DNA of 64,000 nt. It comes from DATFVJ01 sp963727015 (GTDB lineage: Bacteria > Actinomycetota > Actinomycetes > Streptosporangiales > Streptosporangiaceae). A model generated the notes under the pieces. The model made no database searches, was not told the DNA's origin, and saw nothing but the letters and a program-made list of their open reading frames with translations. The stretch covers positions 186,001-250,000 of the forward strand of contig CAVSEV010000010.1 of the NCBI GenBank assembly GCA_963727015.1, read 5' to 3'. A program made the translations under genes and the position numbers. Shown here in pieces: positions 8,742 to 16,819 of this stretch; position 1 is the stretch's first letter; every line of letters begins with the position of its first letter.

Positions 8742-8834
8742 TCAGCCCCAGGTGATCCCCACAGCAACGAAGGCGAACGCCGCCAGTGTTACCAGGGCAA
8801 ACGCCGTCGATGGGAACGCACCGAGCCTGTGCAT
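8742..8834 (-). CDS. 30-residue single-helix membrane peptide
   Basis: This short frame starts at ATG 8834 with an ideal ribosome binding site (AAGGAGG, nine bases upstream) and encodes 30 residues. They begin MHRLGAFPST, continue with one hydrophobic helix (FALVTLAAFAFVAVGITW) and end in WG. I do not recognise the family. Its position just upstream of the HD-GYP gene suggests a leader peptide or a small regulator of the membrane phosphodiesterase, but that is inference. Confidence 0.55.
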   Translation of the reverse strand: MHRLGAFPSTAFALVTLAAFAFVAVGITWG

Positions 8835-8976
8835 TAAGTGTCGCCTCCTTGACCTGGCTCAGCCGGCGGCACTTGACAGTCGCCGTCTCGACACTCAGGG
8901 TAACGCGATCTTCTGAATCCGCGTAACTCTCAGGGGCATCGTGAGCAAATCGTGAACAGACGTGCACACTCTGCAA

Positions 8977-9170
8977 TCAGAGTCGGTGTTTCCCCCCTCG
9001 CAACCAATTCACCGTAGCCTTGATTCCGTCACGCAGACTAGTACTCGCAGCCCAGCCGAGACCATCGTGTGCCGGAATCGGGTCCACCGCCGTGGCGGGC
9101 AGAACGCCCGGCCGAGGCGCTGCGTACGCGGGCCTGCCAGGACGACCGGCGGCCGCGGCGCACCCCGGCA
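8977..9170 (-). pseudogene. C-terminal remnant of an NAD-dependent epimerase/dehydratase
   Basis: The last ~30 codons read LGWAASTSLRDGIKATVNWL, very like the C-terminus of GDP-fucose-synthase/UDP-sugar-epimerase type SDRs (LGW-x5-L-x-DGI-x-x-T-x-x-W). Upstream of that the frame is low in similarity and lacks the Rossmann fold, so only a tail is left. It lies between the HD genes and rsrA. Moderate confidence, because the match is short. Confidence 0.45.
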
Positions 9171-9308
9171 TGCTGACGTCACTGGCCGATTTGACCAACC
9201 CCACCCCGCACGCAGCTATTGCTGATAACCGTGCGCCGCAATCCGCGATGACCATCGGGCTTGATGTACGACCCCGCCGCGCGCGCACGCGATCGGGGCA
9301 TGCCTATG

Positions 9309-9593
9309 TCAGTCGACGCGGAACTGGGTGATCTCGAGGTCGTACCTGACCTGCTGGATGCGGGTCATCACCTTCGCGCGCAGATCGCGCGGCACGGGGT
9401 CGCGACCGCAGTGCTTCTGGACCAGTCGCTTGACGGCTTCCTCAAGGCCGAACTCCCGCAGGCACGGCCCGCATTCCTCGAGGTGCTTACGAACTTCGCC
9501 GCAACCGGCGTCGCCAAGCTCGCCGTCGAGATAGCTGTAGACGAGGGCGAGAACCTCGCCACAAGGCATGTCATGAGGATGGCCGCAACTCAT
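9309..9593 (-). CDS. rsrA: Mycothiol-system anti-sigma-R factor (ZAS family)
   Basis: 94 residues with the zinc-binding anti-sigma signature HLEECGPC (H-x3-C-x2-C) plus further cysteines in MSCGHPHDMPC. RsrA-type proteins bind SigR in the reduced, zinc-loaded state and release it when thiols are oxidised. The start codon overlaps the sigR stop by 4 bp, the classic translationally coupled sigR-rsrA arrangement. The C-terminal ~50 residues are charged and helical as expected for the sigma-binding region. Confidence 0.93.
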   Translation of the reverse strand: MSCGHPHDMPCGEVLALVYSYLDGELGDAGCGEVRKHLEECGPCLREFGLEEAVKRLVQKHCGRDPVPRDLRAKVMTRIQQVRYDLEITQFRVD

Positions 9594-10393
9594 CTCGCGT
9601 CCTTCCCGGGCTGGTTCCCCGATGACGACGCCGCAGAGGACATCCCGGGATCTGTCTCTGTCTTGACCATACCGCGCTCAACGGCATAATCCTGCAGGAG
9701 TTCGCGCAATTGCCGCCGGCCACGGTGCAGCCGGGACATAACGGTCCCGATCGGCGTGCCCATGATGTCGGCGATCTCCTTGTAGGCGAACCCTTCCACA
9801 TCCGCGAGGTAAACCGCGATGCGGAAGTCCTCCGGCAGTTCTTGCAGCGCGCGCTTGATATCGGAGTCGGGCAGCCGTTCGAGCGCCTCGGATTCGGCCG
9901 ACTTCAGCCCCGATGAGGTATGCGACTCTGCCCGCGCAAGCTGCCAGTCCTCAATATCGTCGCTGGCCGCACGCTGCGGCTCACGCTGCCGCTTTCTGTA
10001 GGTGTTGATGAAGGTGTTGGTCAGGATGCGATACAGCCAGGCCTTCAGGTTGGTGCCGGGCTCGAACTGATGGAACGACGCATACGCCTTGGCGAAAGTC
10101 TCCTGCACCAGATCCTCTGCGTCCGCGGGGTTGCGCGTCATGCGCAGCGCCGCGGAATACATCTGATCGAGGTGTGGCAGCACGTCGCGCTCGAATCGCG
10201 CGTCACGCTGCTCCAGCGTCTCCGCGACCGCATCCACCCCCTTAGTAACTGCGACAGCCTTCCCGCCGGCGAGCGACTTCACCGCCCGCCCGTGCCGGGC
10301 ACCGTCTGACGGGGAGAATACCCTCCCAGCTCTCTCGGCAACGAAGGGCACCGCCAAGCTCTCGCCGGGCAGTCGGCCAAGGGCCGCAAGCAT
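9590..10393 (-). CDS. sigR: ECF RNA polymerase sigma factor SigR
   Basis: 267 residues. The sigma2 region contains DQMYSAALRMTRNPADAEDL and NLKAWLYRILTNTFINTYR; the sigma4 region contains GFAYKEIADIMGTPIGTVMSRLHRGR. These are almost identical to streptomycete SigR, the regulator of thiol-oxidative stress. The protein is about 40 residues longer at the N-terminus than the usual form. The ATG at 10393 has GGAAGG ten bases upstream, so the long form is plausible, like the unstable extended SigR' isoform known in Streptomyces. No clear internal start with a good ribosome binding site is seen. A SigR-type promoter lies just upstream. Confidence 0.94.
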   Translation of the reverse strand: MLAALGRLPGESLAVPFVAERAGRVFSPSDGARHGRAVKSLAGGKAVAVTKGVDAVAETLEQRDARFERDVLPHLDQMYSAALRMTRNPADAEDLVQETFAKAYASFHQFEPGTNLKAWLYRILTNTFINTYRKRQREPQRAASDDIEDWQLARAESHTSSGLKSAESEALERLPDSDIKRALQELPEDFRIAVYLADVEGFAYKEIADIMGTPIGTVMSRLHRGRRQLRELLQDYAVERGMVKTETDPGMSSAASSSGNQPGKDAR

Positions 10394-10448
10394 GCAATCG
10401 CACCTTCCAGGTTACGTGGGTCAGTTGATCGTGCTAAGACGCCTGCGA

Positions 10449-10477
10449 CAACACGGCTGCCTGCGCAATTCATTCCC
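10449..10477 (-). promoter_or_regulatory. Putative SigR-dependent autoregulatory promoter
   Basis: On the minus strand GGGAAT (10477-10472) is followed after 18-19 bases by TGTTG ending at 10449, 56 bp before the sigR ATG. The established SigR consensus is GGAAT-N18-GTT; spacing here is one base long if strict GTT is required. Position and orientation fit the known positive autoregulation of sigR. Confidence 0.55.
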
Positions 10478-10674
10478 GGGGGTCAGCGCGCCGGGGGTAG
10501 CGCGAAAGCGCGCGAAGCGCGCGATCCGCACCGGATCGCGGCGGGTGACCACGTCACCGGCGGGTAGTAAACCTGCAGGGCTGCGCCGCCCACTCCAGAA
10601 ACAAGCCGCGGCGACGCGGGCGGATGAACCGGCCAGCTAGTTACGACCCTCCGATTTGCTGCACTGGAGCTGTG

Positions 10675-11790
10675 GTGACGCCAGAAGTGGCCACGCACCT
10701 GGCCGCGAGCGGGACCGGCTCGCTGATGGCCTACTGGCGGTTCTACCGCAAGGTTGCGGCCGCCCAGCTGGCCGGATGGCTGGCGCCGTCCATCCGGCGC
10801 GGCGGCGAGTTGCTCGTGGACATGTCGGGCCCGCACCTGCCATGTGCCGCCCAGGCCGCTGCCGCGGGGCACACCGTGGTGCACGTTGTGCCCGCCGATA
10901 TCGCACCGCCCGCCGGCAGCCACGAGCAAACGCCGGCCGGGGCATGCCCGGACTTAGGGGCAGCGCTCGGCAGCGCCGCCGGTCACCCGGCCCAGACCGC
11001 GGTCGTGACGGGCACCGCGCGGGCTCAGAGCCCGCCGGGCAGCCGCGCAGCGCATCGGCGGCAACCACGCGGCTCGGTCGCCACCGTGCGCGCCGACCTG
11101 GCAGCGCTGCCGTTCCTCGACGACCATCGCGTCGACGGCATTATCGCCGACGACCGCACGCTCTCGCGGCATCTGTTCACCGAGCAAGTGATCGCGGAGG
11201 CCGCCCGCGTGCTACGGCCAGGAGGCCGGCTGCTGGCATGCTTCGACTCGCTCGTGCTAGGCATGGCGATCCTCGCGGAGCAGCGCCACTGGGCCGAGCT
11301 GATCGACCTGCCAAGCGCCGAAGTAGTGCTCGTGCCCTGGCCTGACGGCACCATCACCCGCTGCTTCGGCGTTGACCAGCTGCGTGAGCTTTTCGCCGAG
11401 GCTGAATTCGATATCTCATGGATACGGCCGCGCACCGTACTTTCGCCAACGACCGTCGAACACGTTCTTGGCCGTGACGGCACCGCACTCGGCCAGCTCG
11501 TGCGGGCTGAACTCACCGCCGATCCGGATGAGTCTGTGGGCATCCATCTCATCGTGAACGCTCGCAAGAGGCTGCCGCACCCAAGGGCCCGGGCGCACGG
11601 GGCCGGGGGCGCGGCGACGGCCCCGGCTCAGCGCCGCAGCCGATCGGCCTTGGACTGGCATGCCACACAGCGCGCTGCCTCCGGACGTGCTTCGAGCCGG
11701 CCCTCCGGAACCGGCTTTCCACATTCGGTGCAGATGCCGTACTTGCCGTCGGCGAGCCGGCCGAGCGCGTCAAGCACCAGCGAGCGCTGA
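10675..11790 (+). CDS. SAM-dependent methyltransferase-like protein
   Basis: About 371 residues. The N-terminal third includes MAYWRFYRKVAAAQL and a possible motif I (LLVDMSGPHLPCAAQA). The second half has DGIIADDRTLSRHLF and EAARVLRPGGRLLACFDS, the usual post-motif-III pattern of class I methyltransferases. GTG 10675 has TGGAG five bases upstream; ATG 10624 is the longest alternative. The last ~55 codons run antisense through the convergent dksA-like gene and are probably read-through. Substrate unknown. It is divergent from sigR and may share its upstream region. Confidence 0.65.
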   Translation: MTPEVATHLAASGTGSLMAYWRFYRKVAAAQLAGWLAPSIRRGGELLVDMSGPHLPCAAQAAAAGHTVVHVVPADIAPPAGSHEQTPAGACPDLGAALGSAAGHPAQTAVVTGTARAQSPPGSRAAHRRQPRGSVATVRADLAALPFLDDHRVDGIIADDRTLSRHLFTEQVIAEAARVLRPGGRLLACFDSLVLGMAILAEQRHWAELIDLPSAEVVLVPWPDGTITRCFGVDQLRELFAEAEFDISWIRPRTVLSPTTVEHVLGRDGTALGQLVRAELTADPDESVGIHLIVNARKRLPHPRARAHGAGGAATAPAQRRSRSALDWHATQRAASGRASSRPSGTGFPHSVQMPYLPSASRPSASSTSER

Positions 11791-11975
11791 TGCTGCGCCG
11801 CTTCGAGGATGGCCTGGGTACGGTCAGCCTCGGACAGGTTTGTCCCGGCGTCGGCCGGATCCGGGTAACTTGATGCTCCCTCGTCGCCCGGATGTTCGCC
11901 CTGCAGCACACTTATGGACCTGTCGAGGTCATCGCGCATCTCTTCCAGACGCTTACGAGCGGTAGCGGTATCCAC
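11628..11975 (-). CDS. TraR/DksA-family zinc-finger protein
   Basis: About 115 residues: an N-terminal coiled-coil-prone helix (ARKRLEEMRDDLDRSISVL) and a four-cysteine zinc finger CTECGKP...CVACQ near the C-terminus. This is the layout of the short actinobacterial DksA/RbpA-neighbour proteins that bind the RNA polymerase secondary channel. GTG 11975 has AGGAGG about nine bases ahead. It converges with the methyltransferase-like gene and overlaps its 3' end by over 160 bp. Confidence 0.85.
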   Translation of the reverse strand: MDTATARKRLEEMRDDLDRSISVLQGEHPGDEGASSYPDPADAGTNLSEADRTQAILEAAQHQRSLVLDALGRLADGKYGICTECGKPVPEGRLEARPEAARCVACQSKADRLRR

Positions 11976-12052
11976 GGGATACGTACCTCCTGTCCGCATG
12001 CGGCCGGCCACCGGGGATCTGGCGTCGCCGCGTGTCTATGGGTCGCGGTGAT

Positions 12053-12920
12053 CTAGAAGAGTGAGGCCGGTGCCTCGCTCAGATCCTCGCCGGGTGGTGC
12101 GGGCTCGATGAGCCCAGGTCCGTTGTTGCGCACGCTGTTCACGGCCCGCGACACCGGCCGTGTGTCCAGATCAGCCGACGCCGCAGGGGCCAGAACGTCG
12201 AAGAGCTCAGCAGGGTCGGTGCGCGCAGGGTCGAGCCAGTGCGCCCACCGGCCGCGCGCCACGACCATCGGCATCCGGTCATGAATATGGCCGAACGCGC
12301 CGGTGGCCCGGGTGGTTATGATTGTCGCTGTCCAGAGCCAGGCGGCCGGTTTGCCAGCCGATCGCCGCCGGCAAACCGGGCGCTCGCCACAGCTCGTAGA
12401 GCCCGGCCATGGCGAGGACGCTCCCGTCCCGCGGAGACATAAAGAATGGCTGTTTGCTTATCCGGCCGCCGGCTGGGGCCCCCGGCTGCCACTCGAAGTA
12501 ACCATCGGCGGGAAGCAGGCAGCGCCGCCTGGCGAAGGCTTGCCTGAAGGCGGGCTTGACCGCGACAGTCTCAACGCGGGCATTGATCAACCTGCTGCCC
12601 GCCGACGGATCCTTAGCCCACGACGGCACAAGGCCCCAGCGCAGCACGCGCAACTGACGAGTTACCGGCGGCATATCGCTGTCGCCCCGGAAACTATTGG
12701 GCTCACCCGCCGGCGCGGCCAGGCTCATCTGACCGGTCACCTGGCCATCCGCATGGCCACCTGCAGAGCCACGCTCGCGGCGGGCGAGCACGCCGTAGAT
12801 GGGCTTGGTAGGTGCGACGTTGTAATCGGGTTCCAGCGACTCGTGGGCATGGTCGGCCTGCACCTGGAACTGCTCAAGGAGTTCCTGGCGCTTGCGCGCA
12901 GATGCGTAGCGACCACACAT
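12053..12920 (-). pseudogene. SOS-response-associated peptidase (SRAP/YedK), frameshifted
   Basis: SRAP proteins cross-link abasic sites through Cys2. The frame starting at ATG 12920 reads MCGRYASARKR with that cysteine and continues through NVAPTKP, LRWGLVPSWAKD, SRLINARVETV and RRCLLPADGYFEW. After LAAIGW-type sequence near 12345 the frame is lost. The missing C-terminus continues in another frame (LWTATIITT, HDRMPMVVARGRW) to the stop at 12053. A single indel around 12335-12355 therefore breaks an otherwise complete gene. No homopolymer is present at the break, so assembly error and true mutation cannot be told apart. Confidence 0.85.
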
Positions 12921-13460
12921 GTCCCAACCCTGACACGGCAAGCAGGCCTGTCCATGGCCATGGAATGCACCAATCCATCGCCAGGTTGCCGCGTTGCCAA
13001 ACCTCACCGGGCACCGTTTCAAAGCAGTCTGCCCCGAATCCGGATTTTTCACCCCTAATTTATCCGCGCGTTATCTGCACCGGCGGCGATGCAGTTGCCC
13101 GTATGTTGCCGGCCTCGCGCGGCGCCCGGCTGGCAAGCGGAGCGGCCGCCGCGGCCTGGCGTTAGGGCATCCCGCAGATCTCGCTGGATGCGAGCGGTGC
13201 TCCAGGCGGCGATCCGGCAAGGCCCGCTTGGTCTCGAGGAGCCGATAGCCGAACTATCGGCGGCGACAGTGCCTCCACGTTGCCGGCCGCCCGTCTGGGG
13301 TCGTGGAAAGCGTCGTGGAAGGCACTGTCGTCGCCGCCAAAGATCTGCGGGCGCCCTGACCCGGCGGGCGGCAAACCATCACGCCGCGGCCCGGCACCCG
13401 GGAGCGGGCAGGCGGGTCAGATGATCGAGACGCCAGGCTGGCAACGGGTACGCTCGCTGC
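12921..13460. other. Intergenic region with nested inverted repeats
   Basis: No gene is supported here. Two hairpins are visible: a perfect 7-bp stem CCGATAG/CTATCGG with a 5-base loop at 13242-13260, and a larger imperfect pair at 13259-13345. In the larger pair GGCGGCGACAGTGCCTCCACG faces its near reverse complement about 40 bases later. Confidence 0.5.
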
Positions 13461-15061
13461 ATGCCCGATGTGCAACGCCACGCCGCAGGCGCGCCCGAAG
13501 AGGCCCGCGCCACGGTGGCGCCCGGGCAGGATTGGCCAGCACCCGCGGCCACCATGCCGGTACGTGCGGTCGTCACGCTGCCGGGCTCCAAGTCGATCAC
13601 CAACAGGGCGCTGGTCCTCGCGGCGCTCGCTGACGGTCCTGGCCTGATCCGGCGGCCGCTGCGGGCAAGAGACACGCTGCTGATGGCGGCCGCTCTGCGG
13701 GCGCTCGGCGCCGATATCGAGGAGCACGCCGATATCGAGGAGCACCCGGGGGGCACGGAGCACGCGGGGGGCACGCAGCACGCGGGGGGCACGCAGCACG
13801 CGGGGGGCACGCAGCACGCGGGGGGCACGCAGCACGCGGGGGGCACGCAGCACGCGGGGGGCACGCAGCACGCGGGGGGCACGCAGCACCCGGGGGGCAC
13901 GCAGCACCCGGGGGGCACGCAGCACCCGGGGGGCACGCAGCACCCGGGGGGCGACGGAAGACCGCGGCGGGGCCGGCCTGGCGAGTGATACCGGCTGCGG
14001 GCCACAGCCAGCGTCATGCTGGCGGTCGCATGGTCGACGTGGGGAACGCGGGAACCGTGCTGCGTTTCGTGCCGTGCGTGGCGGCGCTCGCCGTCGGCGA
14101 CGTCGCGTTCGACGGTGACCCCCGCGCCCGTGAACGCCCGGTTGGGCCCCTGCTCACAGCACTTCGCGAACTCGGCGCCTTGATCGACGACGGCGGCCGC
14201 GGCGCGCTCCCCTTCACCATCCATGGCCATGGCGCGGTGCCCGGCGGGGCGGTGACCCTGGACAGTTCCGGATCTTCACAGCTGGTCTCCGCGCTCCTGC
14301 TCGCCGGCGCACGGTTCGACAAGGGCGTGGAAGTACACCATCAGGGCCCGCCCGTCCCTTCCGCACCTCACGTTGACATGACCATCGGGATGTTGCGTGA
14401 CGCGGGAGTGCGGGCCGAGGCCACGGGTCACGACTCATGGCGAGTGCATCCGGGCACCGTGCTCCCGCGCATCGTGGACGTGGAACCCGACCTGTCCAAC
14501 GCCGCGCCGTTCCTCGCCGCCGCGCTCGTCACGGGCGGCACCGTCACGATCCCCGGCTGGCCCGCCCGTACCACCCAGCCAGGCGACGCGCTACGCGACC
14601 TGCTCACCCGGATGGGCGGCAGCTGCGAACTCACCGCGGCGGGGCTCACCGTCCGCGGCAGCGGAACCATCCACGGCATCACCGCCGACCTGCGCGACGC
14701 GCCAGAACTCGCGACGGTACTCACCGCCCTCGCGGCGCTCGCCTCGTCGCCTTCGCGGCTGTCCGGCATCGCGCACATACGTGCGCAGGAAACCGACAGG
14801 CTCGCGGCCCTCGCACACGAGATCAACGCGCTCGGCGGTCAGCTGACCGAACTGCCGGACGGGCTGGTGATCAAGCCGCGCCCGCTGCACGCCGGCGCCG
14901 CGCGGGTCTTCGCAAGCTACGACGATCACCGTATGGTGATGGCCGCCGCCGTGCTCGGCCTCGCAGTTCCCGGCCTGCTGGTGGCGAACGCCGCCACAGT
15001 GGCCAAGACCTTGCCGGACTTCACGCGTCTGTGGACAGCCATGCTGGAGCGCTCCCACTGA
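13461..15061 (+). CDS. aroA: 3-phosphoshikimate 1-carboxyvinyltransferase (EPSP synthase), split over two frames by a repeat
   Basis: AroA condenses shikimate-3-phosphate and PEP in the aromatic amino acid pathway. The first frame (13461-13988) carries the N-terminal motif LPGSKSITNRALVLAALADG and stops after an 18-bp tandem array. The second frame carries the rest: VDVGNAGTVLRFVP, DSSGSSQLVSALLL, RAQETDRLAALAHEI and SYDDHRMVMAAAVLGL. That frame is open upstream into the array (AWRVIPAAG). The second frame is -1 relative to the first, so one lost base, or a -1 ribosomal slip, separates the halves. No start is expected at 13985. The adjoining rsgA gene, as in other actinomycetes, supports a housekeeping role. 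Confidence 0.9.
13722..13955 (+). repeat. 18-bp minisatellite inside aroA with G6 tracts
   Basis: Twelve copies of an 18-bp unit encoding HAGGTQ (variants HPGGTQ, HPGGTE) follow two copies of another 18-bp unit encoding ADIEEH. Every HAGGTQ-type unit contains six consecutive G in the phase GCG GGG GGC or CCG GGG GGC. The array is open in all three forward frames. It sits between the ALGADIEE strand and the AWRVIPA segment of AroA, a surface-loop position in the family. Confidence 0.92.
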
Positions 15062-16077
15062 ACCGGCGGCGAAACTACCGTGAGCTTGACGAGGATGACG
15101 TGCGGGTGCGTCCAGGCCGCGGCAGCCGGCCCCGCACCCGGCGAAGGCCGGCCCACTCCGGCGCAGCAGGCGGTTTCGTCACGGCTGTCGACAGGGGACG
15201 TTACGCCTGCCTGGTCGGCGACCTCGTCGTCACCGCGATGAGAGCGCGCGAACTCGGCCGCAAGAGCGTGGTGGTCGGGGACCGGGTGGCCCTCGCGGGC
15301 GACGTGTCCGGCGCCCCTGACGCGCTCGCCAGGATCGTCCGGGTGGAGCCCCGCACGTCGGTGCTGCGCAGGTCGCCTGACGACACCGACCCGGTGGAAC
15401 GCGTTGTCGTCGCGAACGCGCAGCAACTGGTCATCGTCTCCGCGCTCGCCGACCCTGAGCCAAGGCCCAGGTTCATCGACCGCTGCCTGGTGGCTGCCTA
15501 CGACGCCGGCCTGGCGCCCGTGCTCTGCCTGACCAAGGCTGACCTCGCTGACCCGGGTGAACTGCTCCGCGCTTATGAGCCACTTGGCCTGACCTGCGTC
15601 GTTATGCGTAAGCCGTTCGGGATAAAAGAACTTGGCACTCTTCAGCGGCTGCTCGCCGACAAGATCAGCGTTTTCATCGGGCATTCAGGGGTCGGCAAGT
15701 CCACCTTGGTCAACGCCCTCGTGCCGGCCGCGGAGCGGGCGGTCGGGCGGGTCAATCCGGTCACCGGGCGGGGCAGGCACACCTCCTCATCGGCCATCGC
15801 GCTCCCGCTGGCCGCGGGTGGCTGGATCATCGACACGCCAGGTGTGCGCGGGTTCGGCCTCGGTCACGTCGCCGCCGACCGGGTCATCCGCGCGTTCCCC
15901 GACCTGGAACCCGGCACCGCGGAATGCCCGCAGCAATGCACCCATCTGCAGGACGACTGCGGCCTCGATGGCTGGGTGCATAGCCAGCGCAGCGACCGCG
16001 ACCGCGCCCGGCTTGCGGCGCGGCTCGATTCATTGCGGCGGCTGCTGCGCAGCCGCGAAGACGCCGAGGACAGCTGA
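15058..16077 (+). CDS. rsgA: Small ribosomal subunit biogenesis GTPase RsgA
   Basis: About 339 residues. An N-terminal OB domain ends near RIVRVEPRTSVLRRS. The circularly permuted GTPase has LTKADLADP (G4), GHSGVGKSTLVNAL (G1) and DTPGVRGF (G3). A C-terminal zinc cluster follows (CPQQCTHLQDDCGL). RsgA matures the 30S subunit. The start is uncertain: CTG 15058 overlaps the aroA stop, has TGGAG eight bases ahead and best matches homolog N-termini; GTG 15031 is the nearest conventional start. Close coupling to aroA is typical of actinomycetes. Confidence 0.9.
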   Translation: MNRRRNYRELDEDDVRVRPGRGSRPRTRRRPAHSGAAGGFVTAVDRGRYACLVGDLVVTAMRARELGRKSVVVGDRVALAGDVSGAPDALARIVRVEPRTSVLRRSPDDTDPVERVVVANAQQLVIVSALADPEPRPRFIDRCLVAAYDAGLAPVLCLTKADLADPGELLRAYEPLGLTCVVMRKPFGIKELGTLQRLLADKISVFIGHSGVGKSTLVNALVPAAERAVGRVNPVTGRGRHTSSSAIALPLAAGGWIIDTPGVRGFGLGHVAADRVIRAFPDLEPGTAECPQQCTHLQDDCGLDGWVHSQRSDRDRARLAARLDSLRRLLRSREDAEDS

Positions 16078-16105
16078 CCGGCGCGGTGCAGATCGGCCGG
16101 GCCCA

Positions 16106-16660
16106 TCAGACGTCGACCGTGCCGCCCGAGCGCCAGTACTCGCCGTGGTCACGCGACAGGAACCCGCCATCCACCAGGTACCTGCGCAGTGCTGCGTGGT
16201 CGTCATAGAAAGCGCGCAGGAGGGTGTTTACCTCGCTCTCGCCGTAACGGACCCCGGGCTCGAACACCGCCGCCACGTGGTTGAGGAGCACCCGCCGCTT
16301 GGCCCATTGCGCGGGCATCGACGTGATCCGGCCATCCCGGATGAAACTCCGCAGCACCCCGGCCTCCGCGGCCGGCACGTCGCCGAGGTCGTCGCGGGGC
16401 GGCTGCGGGATCGCCGCGGACACGGAGCGTCGCAGCGCGGCTGGAACTGCCGTCCACGCCATCCCCTGTCGCGCGGCGAGGCCACCGCGCGCCAGCTGGC
16501 TCAGCGCGCGGAGTACGTCCTTGACCGGCAGCCCCGCGTGCAGCGAGATCTCCTCGGCCGAGCTGGCCCCGAGCACGAGCGCCGCGAATACGCGCAGCCT
16601 GTCCTCGCCCGCGAGCAGGCTGAGCAGGCGCAGTGGGTCGAGGTCGTGGGCCGCGGACAC
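16106..16660 (-). CDS. HTH plus DUF2087 protein
   Basis: 184 residues. The first ~70 look like an ArsR-type winged helix (LRLLSLLAGEDRLRVFAAL, AEEISLHAGLPVKDVLRAL). The C-terminal part matches DUF2087: LLNHVAAVFEPGVRYGE followed by LRAFYDDHAALRRYLVDGGF and the end motif DHGEYWR. Likely a DNA-binding regulator of unknown target. It converges with rsgA and is divergent from hisN. Confidence 0.8.
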   Translation of the reverse strand: MSAAHDLDPLRLLSLLAGEDRLRVFAALVLGASSAEEISLHAGLPVKDVLRALSQLARGGLAARQGMAWTAVPAALRRSVSAAIPQPPRDDLGDVPAAEAGVLRSFIRDGRITSMPAQWAKRRVLLNHVAAVFEPGVRYGESEVNTLLRAFYDDHAALRRYLVDGGFLSRDHGEYWRSGGTVDV

Positions 16661-16819
16661 GGATCACAAGTGTGCCCGAAGTGTGCCCGAAGTGTCCCGC
16701 GCATGGCATGCCCCCCTTTCGCCGCTGGCTCGCTCCGGCCCGCTGCGCGGCGGAGCGGGACGCGCCTGGCCGGGGTGCTTGTTCCGGTATCCGGTGCGCA
16801 GGCGGTACCGTTGCGCGCC

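Noticed and set aside
14437..15057. Long N-terminal extension of RsgA inside aroA
   Set aside because: Arg/Pro-rich shadow of aroA; RsgA homology begins only at about 15060.
13985..15061. Independent start of aroA at GTG 13985
   Set aside because: Would omit the conserved N-terminal domain; homologous sequence continues upstream in the same frame without a ribosome binding site.
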